Origin: Comamonadaceae bacterium
GTDB lineage: Bacteria; Pseudomonadota; Gammaproteobacteria; Burkholderiales; Burkholderiaceae_C
Length of the DNA: 32,771 bases
Reading direction: 5' to 3'
Assembly (NCBI GenBank): GCA_008080595.1
Contig: VIKI01000026.1
Coordinates: forward strand, 1 to 32,771
The notes under the pieces were generated by a model, which saw only the letters and a program-made list of their open reading frames with translations, was not told where the DNA came from and did not search any database. Numbering within the stretch: position 1 is the stretch's first letter; every line of letters begins with the position of its first letter. Below, one piece after another: positions 1-8,073 of the stretch. The position numbers and the translations under genes are program-made.

Positions 1-665
1 CCCAGCGTGTAATGGTTATGCTGGTATTGCTTGAGGTTCCAGAACAGCCAGGGCGACACCACAATGACACTCAGGCCCACCACTGCGCTGACCGTCACAT
101 ACCACTGGGGCGGGTGCTTGACATCCACCCCCAGGGTCTGCGCACCCACCAGAATCAGCGCCGGAATGAACAGGGGCAGCATGGCCGCATAAGCCCCGCC
201 CAGGCTGCCGTCAAAGCCAAAACGCAGGCTGCGCCAGCTGGTGTTGCCCAAGCGAAATTGCAGCGACGATTTGAACAAGGCCGGCCACAAACCGACCACC
301 GCCAGCAAGGCGATGAACCCGGCGGTGGGAGAAATATTGCCCGCCACCGAATACAGCCCAAAAAACACCAGCACCAGCAGGTAGCCCTTGAACATCTTGC
401 CGGACTCACCATGAAAACCCAGCGGCTGGCCGCCCACCAGCGTGTTGCCCATGAAGTAGCGCAAACGGCGTGCCCGCGCCCAGGGCAGGTACAGCGTGAG
501 TGTGACCACGGTGAGCAAGAGGTTGACGATCCAGATGCGAAAGTACTCGCTGCCCGAGCCGGTGAATTCGATCTCAAGGTGCTTGCTTGGCCGCGAGAAC
601 ACCGGCGCTGGCGTGTGTTCATGTTCAGGCCATGCGGCAGGCACAGTGGGTACAAAGTCGGTCAT
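1..665 (-). CDS. DUF898 (YjgN-like) inner-membrane protein, C-terminus cut by window edge
   Basis: Reading the minus strand from the ATG at 665 gives an uninterrupted frame to the window edge, so about 221 residues are visible and the C-terminus is missing. After a soluble N-terminus comes the family hallmark FTGSGSEYFRIWIVNLLLT followed by a Trp/Ala/Arg-rich turn (YLPWARARRLRYF) and a GNTLVGG motif, then several hydrophobic helices. This is the YjgN/DUF898 pattern of polytopic inner-membrane proteins of unknown function. A second FRLGNTSWRSLRFGFDGS block is an internal duplication of the GNT..G motif. The short hydrophilic reading in another frame of the same strand is a shadow. The family is sure; the function is unknown. 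Confidence 0.85.
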   Translation of the reverse strand, partial: MTDFVPTVPAAWPEHEHTPAPVFSRPSKHLEIEFTGSGSEYFRIWIVNLLLTVVTLTLYLPWARARRLRYFMGNTLVGGQPLGFHGESGKMFKGYLLVLVFFGLYSVAGNISPTAGFIALLAVVGLWPALFKSSLQFRLGNTSWRSLRFGFDGSLGGAYAAMLPLFIPALILVGAQTLGVDVKHPPQWYVTVSAVVGLSVIVVSPWLFWNLKQYQHNHYTL

Positions 666-741
666 GCATGTTCTCCCTGATGAATGTGGTGGGTGTGCCG
701 TTTTTGAGACAAATCATAGCGCCAGTGTGAGGGCATCGGGC

Positions 742-1377
742 TCAGGCGGTGGCCGGAGCCGCTGGGGTGACCCCGCCTGTCATGGCCCAGCCCAATTGCT
801 GCGCCACAAACCCGTCGAACGCCGCCAGCAGCGGCTCAAATCTGGCCGGGTCGCCCTCCAGCTGAGCCAATGCCGCGCATGTGGCCTCCAATGTGGAGAG
901 CTGGCCCGGCTGGTGCGCCTTGCGAATCAGGTAAGCCGATGCGGGCATGTCGTGCAGTGACAAGCGTGGCAAGCTTTGCAGCAGCGGGTTCAAGTGCAAC
1001 ATCTTGCGGCTTTTGCGCCAGGTGGCATCCAGCAGCACCAGCCGCAGCTGCGCCGGGTCTTGGAGCCGCGCGGTATCCAAAGGCGCAGGCACTTGATGCC
1101 CGGCGTGGGCCGTAGGCGGGTACAGCAGCACGGTGTACTTCGGCTCGGGCATGGCGGTGCGCAACACGGTGTCGTCAAACACCTCGCCCACCAGCAGGCG
1201 GCTGCCTGGCAAACTCAGGTGCAACAAGCGAGCCGTGTTTTTGGCATGATGCACTTCCAGCGGGTGCTGCAGGATCAGCACCTCGGTGGCGTGGGGCGTG
1301 GGGGTCACCCATGGGCAGATGCAGCTGCTTTCGGGCCGAAGACAGGCCGCGCAAAGAGGGCGTTTGGAAGGCAGCAT
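742..1377 (-). CDS. DTW-domain tRNA-uridine aminocarboxypropyltransferase (TapT/YfiP-like)
   Basis: The protein carries a CxxC-x6-CxC zinc knuckle near its N-terminus (CAACLRPESSCIC) and the defining DTW-type core LLDATWRKSRKM in the middle. The C-terminal part has the usual SAYLIRKAHQPGQLSTLEA stretch. E. coli YfiP (TapT) of this family transfers the 3-amino-3-carboxypropyl group from SAM to uridine 47 of tRNA, so a cytoplasmic tRNA-modification role is expected. I chose the ATG at 1377, just before the zinc knuckle; an in-frame GTG at 1428 would add 17 residues, and neither start has a clear ribosome binding site. The gene follows the truncated DUF898 gene only by strand and probably stands alone. 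Confidence 0.85.
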   Translation of the reverse strand: MLPSKRPLCAACLRPESSCICPWVTPTPHATEVLILQHPLEVHHAKNTARLLHLSLPGSRLLVGEVFDDTVLRTAMPEPKYTVLLYPPTAHAGHQVPAPLDTARLQDPAQLRLVLLDATWRKSRKMLHLNPLLQSLPRLSLHDMPASAYLIRKAHQPGQLSTLEATCAALAQLEGDPARFEPLLAAFDGFVAQQLGWAMTGGVTPAAPATA

Positions 1378-1511
1378 GCAAGAAAAAGGCAAATGTGGCG
1401 GGGTAAATCGAAAGCGTGCTGGGTACACGCTGCAGTGTATGCAGTGCCAGAACGGTCATGAACCTTTGTGCCTATGCACCAAAGCAGCGGGTGCTGTGAC
1501 CAAAGTTTCTA

Positions 1512-1817
1512 TCAGGCATGCGCCACTTGCGCCACCAGCTTAACCCCCAGTGCCGAGCAAACGCGGGCGATGGTGTCAAAGCGGGGCTGGGAATTGGGGC
1601 GCAGGGCCTTGTACAAGGCCTCGCGTGTTAAGCCGGATGCGCGCGCCACCTCGGTCATGCCGCGTGCGCGGGCAATTGTGCCCAGCGCATGGGTCAGCTC
1701 GGAGGGATCGTTTTCCTCCATGACAATCGTCAGATATTCGGCAATGGCCTGATCGCTGTCCAGATGCTCCGCCATATCGAACTCGGGCAAGTCGGCAACG
1801 TTGATTTTCCGGGTCAT
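1512..1817 (-). CDS. HigA-like antitoxin, HTH (HI1420 family)
   Basis: This is a 101-residue protein. Its N-terminus (DLPEFDMAEHLDSDQAIAEYL) is typical of the HI1420/TIGR02684 'addiction module antidote' family. A Cro/C1-type helix-turn-helix follows (MTEVARASGLTREALYKAL, then PRFDTIARVCSALGVKL). It should neutralise the toxin encoded just upstream and, as in the family, repress their common promoter. The gene starts 12 bp after the toxin stop with a GAAGGAGCG-type ribosome binding site, which fits a two-gene transcript with the toxin first. The pair lies among accessory-looking genes. Family confidence is high; activity of the module is inferred. Confidence 0.9.
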   Translation of the reverse strand: MTRKINVADLPEFDMAEHLDSDQAIAEYLTIVMEENDPSELTHALGTIARARGMTEVARASGLTREALYKALRPNSQPRFDTIARVCSALGVKLVAQVAHA

Positions 1818-1829
1818 GATTTCGCTCCT

Positions 1830-2120
1830 TCAAAGGGTTTTGGACAGGGCGATGGCCGCCGCAATATCCGCCTGCTGGGTGGACTTGTCGCCGCCACCGA
1901 GCATCACAATCAACACATCGCCCTGCTGCACGTAGTACATGCGCCAGCCAGGTCCGAAAAACTCGCGCATTTCGAACACGCCTTCGCCAACGGGTGCAAC
2001 GTCACCCAACAAACCGCGTTGCACCTTTTCCAGCCGACGTGCAAGACGGCGATGTGTCATGCCATCTTTCAGACCAAACAGCCATTGTGCGAATTCCGGG
2101 AGTTGTTTGACAATAAACAT
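1830..2120 (-). CDS. RelE/HigB-superfamily toxin (HI1419 family)
   Basis: This 96-residue protein matches the HI1419/TIGR02683 'addiction module killer' family: an N-terminal EFAQWLFGLKDG motif, the basic RRLARRLEKVQRG helix, then the strand set GVFEMREFFGPGWRMYYVQQGDVLIVMLGGGDKSTQQADI. Members are small RelE-fold ribonucleases that cleave ribosome-bound mRNA. Conserved Arg, Tyr and Lys residues (REF, WRMYY, DKSTQ) are all present, so the toxin looks intact. It is upstream of the antitoxin, the HigBA order. No Shine-Dalgarno sequence precedes the ATG, and a plausible -10 lies immediately upstream, so the message may be leaderless. Confidence 0.9.
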   Translation of the reverse strand: MFIVKQLPEFAQWLFGLKDGMTHRRLARRLEKVQRGLLGDVAPVGEGVFEMREFFGPGWRMYYVQQGDVLIVMLGGGDKSTQQADIAAAIALSKTL

Positions 2121-2125
2121 AGGGT

Positions 2126-2154
2126 AGTGTAATCACTTGTTCACAATATAGAAA
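2126..2154 (-). promoter_or_regulatory. Candidate promoter and operator of the toxin-antitoxin pair
   Basis: On the minus strand TTTCTA (2154-2149) and TACACT (2131-2126) are spaced by 17 bp, a fair sigma-70 arrangement. The spacer holds TTGTGAACAA (2146-2137), a TTGT-N2-ACAA half-palindrome. A similar TTGT-N3-ACAA lies in the first codons of the toxin gene (2103-2113). Paired short palindromes are what HigA-type autorepressors bind. The predicted transcription start falls at or next to the toxin ATG. This is inference from pattern only. Confidence 0.4.
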
Positions 2155-2215
2155 TGGAATTAAAGGCCTTCGCCCGATTTATTGATGGGCCCAACGGGCT
2201 TGTTCCATCCCCAGA

Positions 2216-2995
2216 TCAGCGCGGCCTGGGTGGCCAAGCCCCTCTGGTGTTGCTGGCAATTTCTGTCATCACATCCCTCCAGCGCCCCGGCTTGGTTTCC
2301 CATTCGGATTGACTGCGTAAATACCGCAATGCGGCAGCCACGTCTGGAAGAATGTGCCCCCCGCATTCACCATCTATCGGGCCAAACAGGGGCGGCAATG
2401 CCTCATCCCACCCCTCAAAAACGGGCCACGGCAGCAACAGATGTTGATCGTCTTTTCGCTGAGCACGTATCCACCCCGACCCATCTTTGAGTTTCAAATA
2501 AATCACTGAAGTCAATGGCTTGACCCACGCCCATGGGGTCTCCTGTGGAAAGTGCGCGGCAGGGAGTCGCGCACTGGTGTTCGCCGGATTGGGTGGCAGG
2601 TTGGCCGGGGCGAGTTTGGAGTGTGCCGCCTGCACCAGCCTGGCTTCTTCTTCAAACTGTGCGATCAGAGTTTCTGTGTTGTTCAACAGAAGTTTGCGCT
2701 CTTCGTCAGTCAACACCCTGCCATCTCCTGAGCCAAAGTGTGCTGCGCCTAATGCACGATCATTTCCGTAGCGTTTTGCAAAGCAGGTTGATCCCAGCAC
2801 CAGCAGTTTTTCGTTCTCTCTGACCACGTGAATCCGGCGGTACACAGAGTGCCCACAGGTGGGCTGTCCACACCGAACCCGGTCGGCGTAGGCCACCGAA
2901 ACAATGGCCAGCAATTGGGCAGTGGCGCGGTCTGTGCCGAGGGCATGTTTGGCAGTTTCAGCGTTCATGGCATGACTCTGGTGCATTGTGGTCAC
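2216..2995 (-). CDS. Hypothetical protein with N-terminal Cys/His cluster
   Basis: I do not recognise the family by name. The first third holds CGQPTCGHSVYRRIHVV and, about 20 residues on, LGSTCFAKRYGND. This Cys-Cys-His-Cys set looks like a small zinc-binding fold. A charged helical segment follows (DEERKLLLNNTETLIAQFEEEARLVQ), then a Pro/Ala-rich linker and a C-terminal half with YLKLKDGSGWIRAQRKDDQHLLLPWPVFEGW. No signal peptide or membrane helix is seen. The start is unsure: GTG at 2995, ATG at 2986 or ATG at 2968. It lies 95 bp upstream of the toxin gene on the same strand, so plasmid- or phage-type accessory origin is possible but unproven. Confidence 0.6.
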   Translation of the reverse strand: MTTMHQSHAMNAETAKHALGTDRATAQLLAIVSVAYADRVRCGQPTCGHSVYRRIHVVRENEKLLVLGSTCFAKRYGNDRALGAAHFGSGDGRVLTDEERKLLLNNTETLIAQFEEEARLVQAAHSKLAPANLPPNPANTSARLPAAHFPQETPWAWVKPLTSVIYLKLKDGSGWIRAQRKDDQHLLLPWPVFEGWDEALPPLFGPIDGECGGHILPDVAAALRYLRSQSEWETKPGRWRDVMTEIASNTRGAWPPRPR

Positions 2996-3026
2996 CGCAT
3001 TTTGCCGCCTGAGCGGCGGGTAGCCC

Positions 3027-3557
3027 TCACAGGCTCACCCCCGTGCGCTGTTTGCGCCAAGCGAGAAAGAACCAACCGACAACCCCCAACAAGCCAGCAA
3101 GAATACAAACCTGGTGCAGCGCCTGAAGCGAGATGAGGCCAAGCAGCGCATTGGCCTCTGACCAAGGCGCGAGCGGCGAAATGTCGGAATGCATGATGCT
3201 GTCCAGCAGCACATGCGAGATCGTGCCAACCAAAGCCCCGGCGATGACCGCAAGAGGTGCCAACGTCTCAGACTCGACCAGCCACCCCAAACGGTGAAAC
3301 ACCAGCTCTTGGTGCCAGCGGCGAAGAATCAGGCGGCAGAGGGGTGGGGAGGCGATGGCAACAACAATCGCCATGGCAAGAGCTGCCAGATAAGTATGTG
3401 TAGGGCCGTGTAAAACGCTGGAGCCGCGAACCAAGCCCAGAAGCGGCTCAATGTCCATGGCGACCTGCGCGATGCCAAAGCTAAGGATGCTGAAGCGACG
3501 GCCAGCCAGCGCTTTGATCGTCAACCCGGGGCCGAGATGAAGAGGGGTGAATGGCAT
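3027..3557 (-). CDS. Small polytopic membrane protein starting MPFTPLHLGPG
   Basis: The protein of about 176 residues begins with PFTPLHLGPGL, continues with FSFGIAQVAMDIEPLL-type and HGPTHTYLAAL motifs, and has LVGTISHVLLDSIMHSDISPLAPW near the C-terminus. The His/Asp residues in 'MDIEP', 'HGPTHTY' and 'SHVLLDSIMHSD' recall YdjM-like membrane-bound metal-dependent hydrolases, but I only claim similarity of pattern. Several hydrophobic helices place it in the inner membrane. The ATG at 3557 is chosen because AAAGGA lies 6 bases upstream and the longer frame adds only atypical sequence. It starts 23 bp after the glutathione S-transferase stop and is probably cotranscribed with it. Confidence 0.7.
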   Translation of the reverse strand: MPFTPLHLGPGLTIKALAGRRFSILSFGIAQVAMDIEPLLGLVRGSSVLHGPTHTYLAALAMAIVVAIASPPLCRLILRRWHQELVFHRLGWLVESETLAPLAVIAGALVGTISHVLLDSIMHSDISPLAPWSEANALLGLISLQALHQVCILAGLLGVVGWFFLAWRKQRTGVSL

Positions 3558-3580
3558 CGACGGTCCTTTGGGTTCAACGT

Positions 3581-4384
3581 TCAAGGGCTTGGCGCGGCTT
3601 TTTGCGCCAGGGTTCCTGTACCGCTGGGTTGGGTGTCTGTGGCCGGTGAACGATGTTCCCTGAAGAGGCGCAATGCAAACTCGCCGGCTGGGTGTGCGCG
3701 GAATTGGCCAATGGCATCGCGTGCACTGGGCGGCACTTCCTCGAGTGGTGGGAACTTGATTCCGTATTCCGGTGGCCACAGCACCGGGGCAGCCAGGGAG
3801 GCGAACGTCAGGTCTGCCGCCGTGAAACGATCACCACAGAGAAATGGACGGCCATCGCTGAGGCGGGTTTTTACCCAATCGAAGGTGTCTGAAATGACCG
3901 GGAAGCCTCTGTCGACGTTCTCTCGCGACACATCGAGGCTATGAAGGAGGAATCGAAATAGCGGTGAAAAAAACGGCGGAGCAATGGCTCGCTCCCAAAG
4001 CGGTGTGCCCTGCCCCGCGAGCTTCAATATCTGGCGGGCGGGCAAGGTTCGCAGATTGAAGTACACCCAGCGCCGCGTCTCGATACCAAACCGTTCATCG
4101 AAGTCCTCCTCCAGTGCCTCAACTTCCTGGATCTGGCTTTTCGGATAGAGCTTGGCGGACTCTGGCAAGCGCTGGTCCAGGAATCGAAGGATTTCCGTTG
4201 AGTCCGTAATGGCACCGGTGTCCGTCACCAAGATGGGAACCATGCCACGGGTGTTGTAGCGACGGGCGACAAGATAGTGGAATAGTTGCAGGTGCGCATC
4301 CTCGACATAGTCGACACCCGCATGAATAAGACCCCAACGTGCCTTTTCGCAATAGTGACTTACCGGGATCGTGATCAGTCGCAT
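3581..4384 (-). CDS. Glutathione S-transferase family protein
   Basis: The N-terminal thioredoxin-like domain (about residues 1-80) opens MRLITIPVSHYCEKARW, with Cys12 at the GST active-site position. The cis-Pro glutathione-binding segment GMVPILVTDTGAITDSTEILRFLD includes the conserved Ser/Thr. The C-terminal helical domain holds DRFTAADLTFASL, the usual GST N-capping box. At 267 residues it is longer than a minimal GST, with an extended C-terminal helical part. The start at 4384 is chosen because it begins the first beta strand; an upstream in-frame ATG at 4429 would add 15 unlikely residues. The exact substrate cannot be told. Confidence 0.85.
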   Translation of the reverse strand: MRLITIPVSHYCEKARWGLIHAGVDYVEDAHLQLFHYLVARRYNTRGMVPILVTDTGAITDSTEILRFLDQRLPESAKLYPKSQIQEVEALEEDFDERFGIETRRWVYFNLRTLPARQILKLAGQGTPLWERAIAPPFFSPLFRFLLHSLDVSRENVDRGFPVISDTFDWVKTRLSDGRPFLCGDRFTAADLTFASLAAPVLWPPEYGIKFPPLEEVPPSARDAIGQFRAHPAGEFALRLFREHRSPATDTQPSGTGTLAQKAAPSP

Positions 4385-4717
4385 AGGTTGGCGGAGGTAG
4401 TGAAATTCAGAGGCCAATGTAATGTACACGGCAAGACTCGCAAAACATTCTGGGCGTTGCGTATTAATCCGGCCATGAAATCCTCCTGGGAGTGGCTTGC
4501 TGCCTTGGTCTTCGCGCTTTTTTCCTGATCAATTCAGGGTTCGGAACAAGCTGATTTTGGTTAACCTGGATTTTTCAATTGCTATGCAATAGATAGCTTT
4601 ATGCGCTTATTTTATAATGCTTACAGGCCTAAAAATTAATAATCTGTGACCGACATTGAGCAATGCAATACCCAAAGTGCACAGTGAGAGCAGGTCACGC
4701 CTGTGGCATGGGTAAAT
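4385..4717. other. Intergenic region with one Comamonadaceae-type small repeat
   Basis: No gene is visible in these 333 bp. The stretch is markedly AT-rich between about 4540 and 4650 and contains a GCTAT/ATAGC repeat (listed separately). The sequence just upstream of the glutathione S-transferase start should hold its promoter, but I see no convincing -35/-10 pair. Confidence 0.5.
4581..4636 (+). repeat. Small intergenic repeat, copy 1 (GCTAT...ATAGCT...AGGCCT)
   Basis: This 56-bp stretch aligns without gaps to the copy at 11168-11223, with about 39 of 56 positions identical by my count. Shared blocks are GCTAT, ATAGCT, TGCGC, ATAA and AGGCCTAAAAAT. GCTAT and ATAGC form a short hairpin, and the middle part can form a second. 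From memory, related repeats are widespread between genes in Comamonadaceae; function unknown. Confidence 0.75.
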
Positions 4718-5530
4718 TCACAATGCTGCACGTATGGCAGCCAGATACTGGGCCGCATTCGAGATTGTGTTGTGGCCCACGCCAGGAATAGTCACCAGCG
4801 ACGCAATGCCGTTTGCAAAAGTGGCATTCAAGCGCTCGGTGCTGGTGCGGGGAATGACCTCGTCAAACTCTGCGGCCAGAAGCAGCGTGGGTATCCGAAT
4901 TTTTGGCGCATAGCGCCAGGACTCAAACTTGTCCGTCAGCAGCCAACGCACGGGAAAGTAGGGGAACTGCTGCGCGGCAATCTCTTGGATGCTGTTGTAT
5001 GGCGTGACCAGCACCAGCCGGGCGGCGGGCCGCTGGCTTGCCAGGCCGATGGCGACACCTGTGCCCAGGCTGCGCCCGACGATGGCAATGTCTGGATGTT
5101 CGGCATACACCGCGTCAAACAAGGCCAGGGCATCGGCACGAAGCGCGTCTTCCGAAGCCTTGCCCGAGCTGCCGCCGTACCCACGGTAGTGCAGCAGGTA
5201 GAGGGCGTGGTTCGGGAATGCGCTGGAAAACGATGCCAGGTTGGCCGACACGTCCTCGGCATTGCCGCCCAAGTAGATCAGCGCCTTCTGCCCGGCATGG
5301 GGGCGCACAGAGACAACCAGATCAGCACCAGGCACCGGCAGGATGCGGGTGCTGGCGGAGGTGTCGAAAGCATTGGGCTGAGGCACGTAGATCAACGAGC
5401 GCTGAAAGATAAACAGAGCGATGCAAGCCAGACCGTAGAGCAACAGCGCGATGGAAACGAGCCAGAAAAGGATTCGCACGATGGGGCTGAAAGTTGGAGG
5501 TGCTTTGCGGGTGAACCGAGTTGGATGCAT
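4718..5530 (-). CDS. Membrane-anchored alpha/beta hydrolase (Bem46/ABHD13-like)
   Basis: This 270-residue protein has one N-terminal transmembrane helix (about residues 17-42), followed by a hydrolase domain facing the periplasm or cytoplasm. The oxyanion-hole strand is LIYLGGNAED, the nucleophile elbow is GRSLGTG (Ser154), and the likely acid and base are Asp223 (LLAAEFDEVIP) and His253 (IPGVGHNTI). LHYRGYGGSSGKASE is the classic Bem46/ABHD12-13 loop. The substrate is unknown; lipid or ester hydrolysis at the membrane is typical. It stands alone: the downstream GST gene is over 300 bp away. Confidence 0.88.
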   Translation of the reverse strand: MHPTRFTRKAPPTFSPIVRILFWLVSIALLLYGLACIALFIFQRSLIYVPQPNAFDTSASTRILPVPGADLVVSVRPHAGQKALIYLGGNAEDVSANLASFSSAFPNHALYLLHYRGYGGSSGKASEDALRADALALFDAVYAEHPDIAIVGRSLGTGVAIGLASQRPAARLVLVTPYNSIQEIAAQQFPYFPVRWLLTDKFESWRYAPKIRIPTLLLAAEFDEVIPRTSTERLNATFANGIASLVTIPGVGHNTISNAAQYLAAIRAAL

Positions 5531-5934
5531 GGCGAGGTATCTTAATCAATGGCGATGTTGTTATGAGTCATTTTTAACTCTAGACCAGGTAAATCATGCG
5601 TAAGTAGCTATAAAAACAGAAGTTAATTAACGGTTCGGGTGTGCGTGGCTCCAGGCGGGCGGCGTGGTTTGCGTTCTCCGGCCCAGCTCGCGGGCAAACC
5701 GGTTGGACGCGCCAGCATGGCAGCACCCCCCGCACCACCGGCACGCCTACCAATCACCCCACGCGAATGGGGCCTGCGCCCGCAAACCCCGCCACACGCC
5801 TTTAACGAATTTGGGTGGGTGGACTTCTAAAGGCTGGTTGCGGGTGCTCACGAGAGTCCGTTGCCCGCTCGTTAGTAGCTGCGGATTGATCCGTATGATG
5901 ACCGCATTCTTTCATTTCTGAAGTTGTCGCTTTC
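5531..5934. other. Gene-poor divergent spacer, possibly with a gene remnant
   Basis: These 404 bp separate the hydrolase and the CHAT gene, which diverge. The part from 5639 to 5830 is GC-rich and has an open plus-strand frame ending PREWGLRPQTPPHAFNEF and then GWVDF with a stop, which reads like the C-terminus of something but is not recognisable to me. The last 100 bp are AT-richer and must carry the CHAT promoter; no strong consensus is seen. A GCTATAAAAA stretch near 5600 may be a half copy of the small repeat. Confidence 0.35.
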
Positions 5935-8073
5935 ATGAATCCTTCAAGCCTGCAAACCAGTTTTCCAAAATGGTTCTCGTTGTCAAAATTGGATGATCGG
6001 CTATGGGAGGGTTCATGTGATTTTGGTGTGGAGCCTCTTTTCGTACGTCTACTGCATCTGATTGGAGAGGAGCAGGCCGTCGCGCTCCAGGTATCCCGTG
6101 AAAATTTGTACCGCGTGTCCTCTGCAATGGTGGAGGATTTTCTGGTATTTCAGAAATCCGCCATCTCAGACGAACGCATAAATTTTCAGTATCTCCAGTT
6201 TGAAGCATCTGCCTTTCCGCTTCATGTTGCCATTGAACATGGCGAAGCTGGTATTGCGTTCGACTGGATTCACAATGCAGTTGGTGACTGCGTCTCAGCC
6301 GAGTATGTACGGGAATTTAATATTGCACGCGTTGGCGACTTGCTGAGCACGGCAACCGGCTGGATAGCGGCTAGCCGCCAGTTGTGTTTTCAGCAATGGT
6401 TCCCAAATTTTTACTACTACTGCCGCAACTGGGCGGCACTCTATGAGGTGGCTAACAGCCTCATACCGCACACGCTATTGATACTCGATCGACCGTGGCC
6501 ACATACGGAATCCGCAGTGCGAACCATCGTGTTTACGCTTAACTGGGCGACCGGCAATAGTCATTCATCCGAGCGTATCTTGGCTGAATTGGCAATGAAA
6601 ATCTTCAATAATCCTGCGCTCCCAGTCCCACTACAGGCGCAAATCGCAACCTGCTTCCTTACTCATGCCGCGCGTTTTACACCAAAAACAGCGGAAGACT
6701 GGGCGCGTTGGGCACTGGACAATGTTTCAGCCGAACTTACGCCATCTGGTAAATTGCAGACTCTGATCGCCACCATTGCCACGGCTGCTGACTGGGATGC
6801 ACAGCATCCTGCTGTACTGCAGGCAATTGACATCTACATCAACACCCTTCGCGCTTTGTTCTTACAACCGGCTGCATTCGTGCAGAGGATTGAGCAGAGC
6901 GTCAAGATGCTGAATTTTTTGATATACAAACTCCATGCCTTTGGCCGCAGTAACGCCTTGCTGGAAGTTATGTGCCGCTGGTACGCGGTTCCAGAAGGGA
7001 CTAGACGTCATGGATCGGTTCTGTTTTGCATGTCGAATCACAGCGATGGGATGGCTTATCTCGGACTGCGTGCGCATCTCATTCCATTTGCGAGCTCCAA
7101 AGCGATCGAAACTTTAAGTCAGGAGACGAGCCGTGCCTTGGGAATGGCTTTAACCTTGCAGGGGCAAAGGGAACTTTATCCAGTCGAGACGCGCCGTGGC
7201 ATGCCGGACTATGCGTTGGCTCCAGAGTTTGAGCAGGTGCTATCAAATCATTATCGGTGGCCCGAACTTGACCATGCGGAATGCACTGCGGCGCGTGCTG
7301 CCGTCTTTTTGCCGGGTTACCCGCATCCACTTCAAGCTCTCATGCAGGCCGGGACTGGCCGATGCCTGCCGATTTCCTCAAGCTTGCAAGAACCACTTCC
7401 GGATCGAGTCATTCGACGCGCTGCCATCTGGTTTTCAGGTGAAGACAATTATTCAGAAATGGAAGCAGAGGCTGTGGTGGCTCTGTTGGATGCTGCTGGC
7501 ATCCACTGCGATCGCATGTCCGGCCGAGAGCACACCAAAGCGGACTTCCTCGATATCTATCGAAATAGCGACTATGACTTACTGTGGGTTGCTGGACACG
7601 GTCAATGTGACAGATGGGCTCCTACAACGCCGACCATTCTCGCTGGGGCAGGAGACGGGATTGGCATCGATGAATTGCTCGCGCTGCAAGTTGAAGCTAA
7701 TGCAGAGGGCCGTCGATTCCTTATTCTGAATATCTGTGACAGCGGCGCGGCGGGGGTATTCGGCGGCATGCACAAACTCGGACTTGCTCCGATGCTCGCC
7801 TCACGTGCTCAAGCGGTCGTCGGACATCTCTGGCCTGTCGATCCTCTTGTCGCGGCGGGCTTTGGAGTTATGCTTTCTCATGAACTTGCGCATACGCCAG
7901 GAGACTTCTTTGCGGCCTATGAGCGTACGCTTGCCGCGATGCATGCGCCTTGGCATACGTTCATCGAGCAGGTGGCCGGGGTGCTCGACTGCCAGATTTT
8001 CGAGCGAATGCGAAATACCGAACGCAACCTAGATAATATTTTTCATCGGGGGTCTTCTTGTTTCTTCGAATGA
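5935..8073 (+). CDS. Stand-alone CHAT-domain (caspase-like) protein
   Basis: This is a 712-residue protein. The C-terminal third (from about residue 495) is a CHAT peptidase domain: strand RRAAIWFSGEDN, then DYDLLWVAGHGQ with His555, then RFLILNICDSGAAG with Cys601, then the family signature AQAVVGHLWPVDPLVAAGF. The His-Cys dyad is therefore present and the protease looks active. The first 490 residues are mostly helical with no name I can give; clear TPR repeats are not visible. Base composition and codon use are noticeably AT-richer than in the neighbours, and gene-poor spacers lie on both sides, suggesting transfer. CHAT proteases act in caspase-like pathways, some in anti-phage defence. 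No obvious partner (gasdermin, CRISPR, sensor) is next to it. The Shine-Dalgarno sequence at the chosen ATG is weak. Confidence 0.85.
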   Translation: MNPSSLQTSFPKWFSLSKLDDRLWEGSCDFGVEPLFVRLLHLIGEEQAVALQVSRENLYRVSSAMVEDFLVFQKSAISDERINFQYLQFEASAFPLHVAIEHGEAGIAFDWIHNAVGDCVSAEYVREFNIARVGDLLSTATGWIAASRQLCFQQWFPNFYYYCRNWAALYEVANSLIPHTLLILDRPWPHTESAVRTIVFTLNWATGNSHSSERILAELAMKIFNNPALPVPLQAQIATCFLTHAARFTPKTAEDWARWALDNVSAELTPSGKLQTLIATIATAADWDAQHPAVLQAIDIYINTLRALFLQPAAFVQRIEQSVKMLNFLIYKLHAFGRSNALLEVMCRWYAVPEGTRRHGSVLFCMSNHSDGMAYLGLRAHLIPFASSKAIETLSQETSRALGMALTLQGQRELYPVETRRGMPDYALAPEFEQVLSNHYRWPELDHAECTAARAAVFLPGYPHPLQALMQAGTGRCLPISSSLQEPLPDRVIRRAAIWFSGEDNYSEMEAEAVVALLDAAGIHCDRMSGREHTKADFLDIYRNSDYDLLWVAGHGQCDRWAPTTPTILAGAGDGIGIDELLALQVEANAEGRRFLILNICDSGAAGVFGGMHKLGLAPMLASRAQAVVGHLWPVDPLVAAGFGVMLSHELAHTPGDFFAAYERTLAAMHAPWHTFIEQVAGVLDCQIFERMRNTERNLDNIFHRGSSCFFE

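Noticed and set aside
3004-3017. GCCGC/GCGGC hairpin after the small membrane protein gene as a terminator
   Set aside because: The stem is only 5 bp, and on the minus strand it is followed by A residues rather than U.
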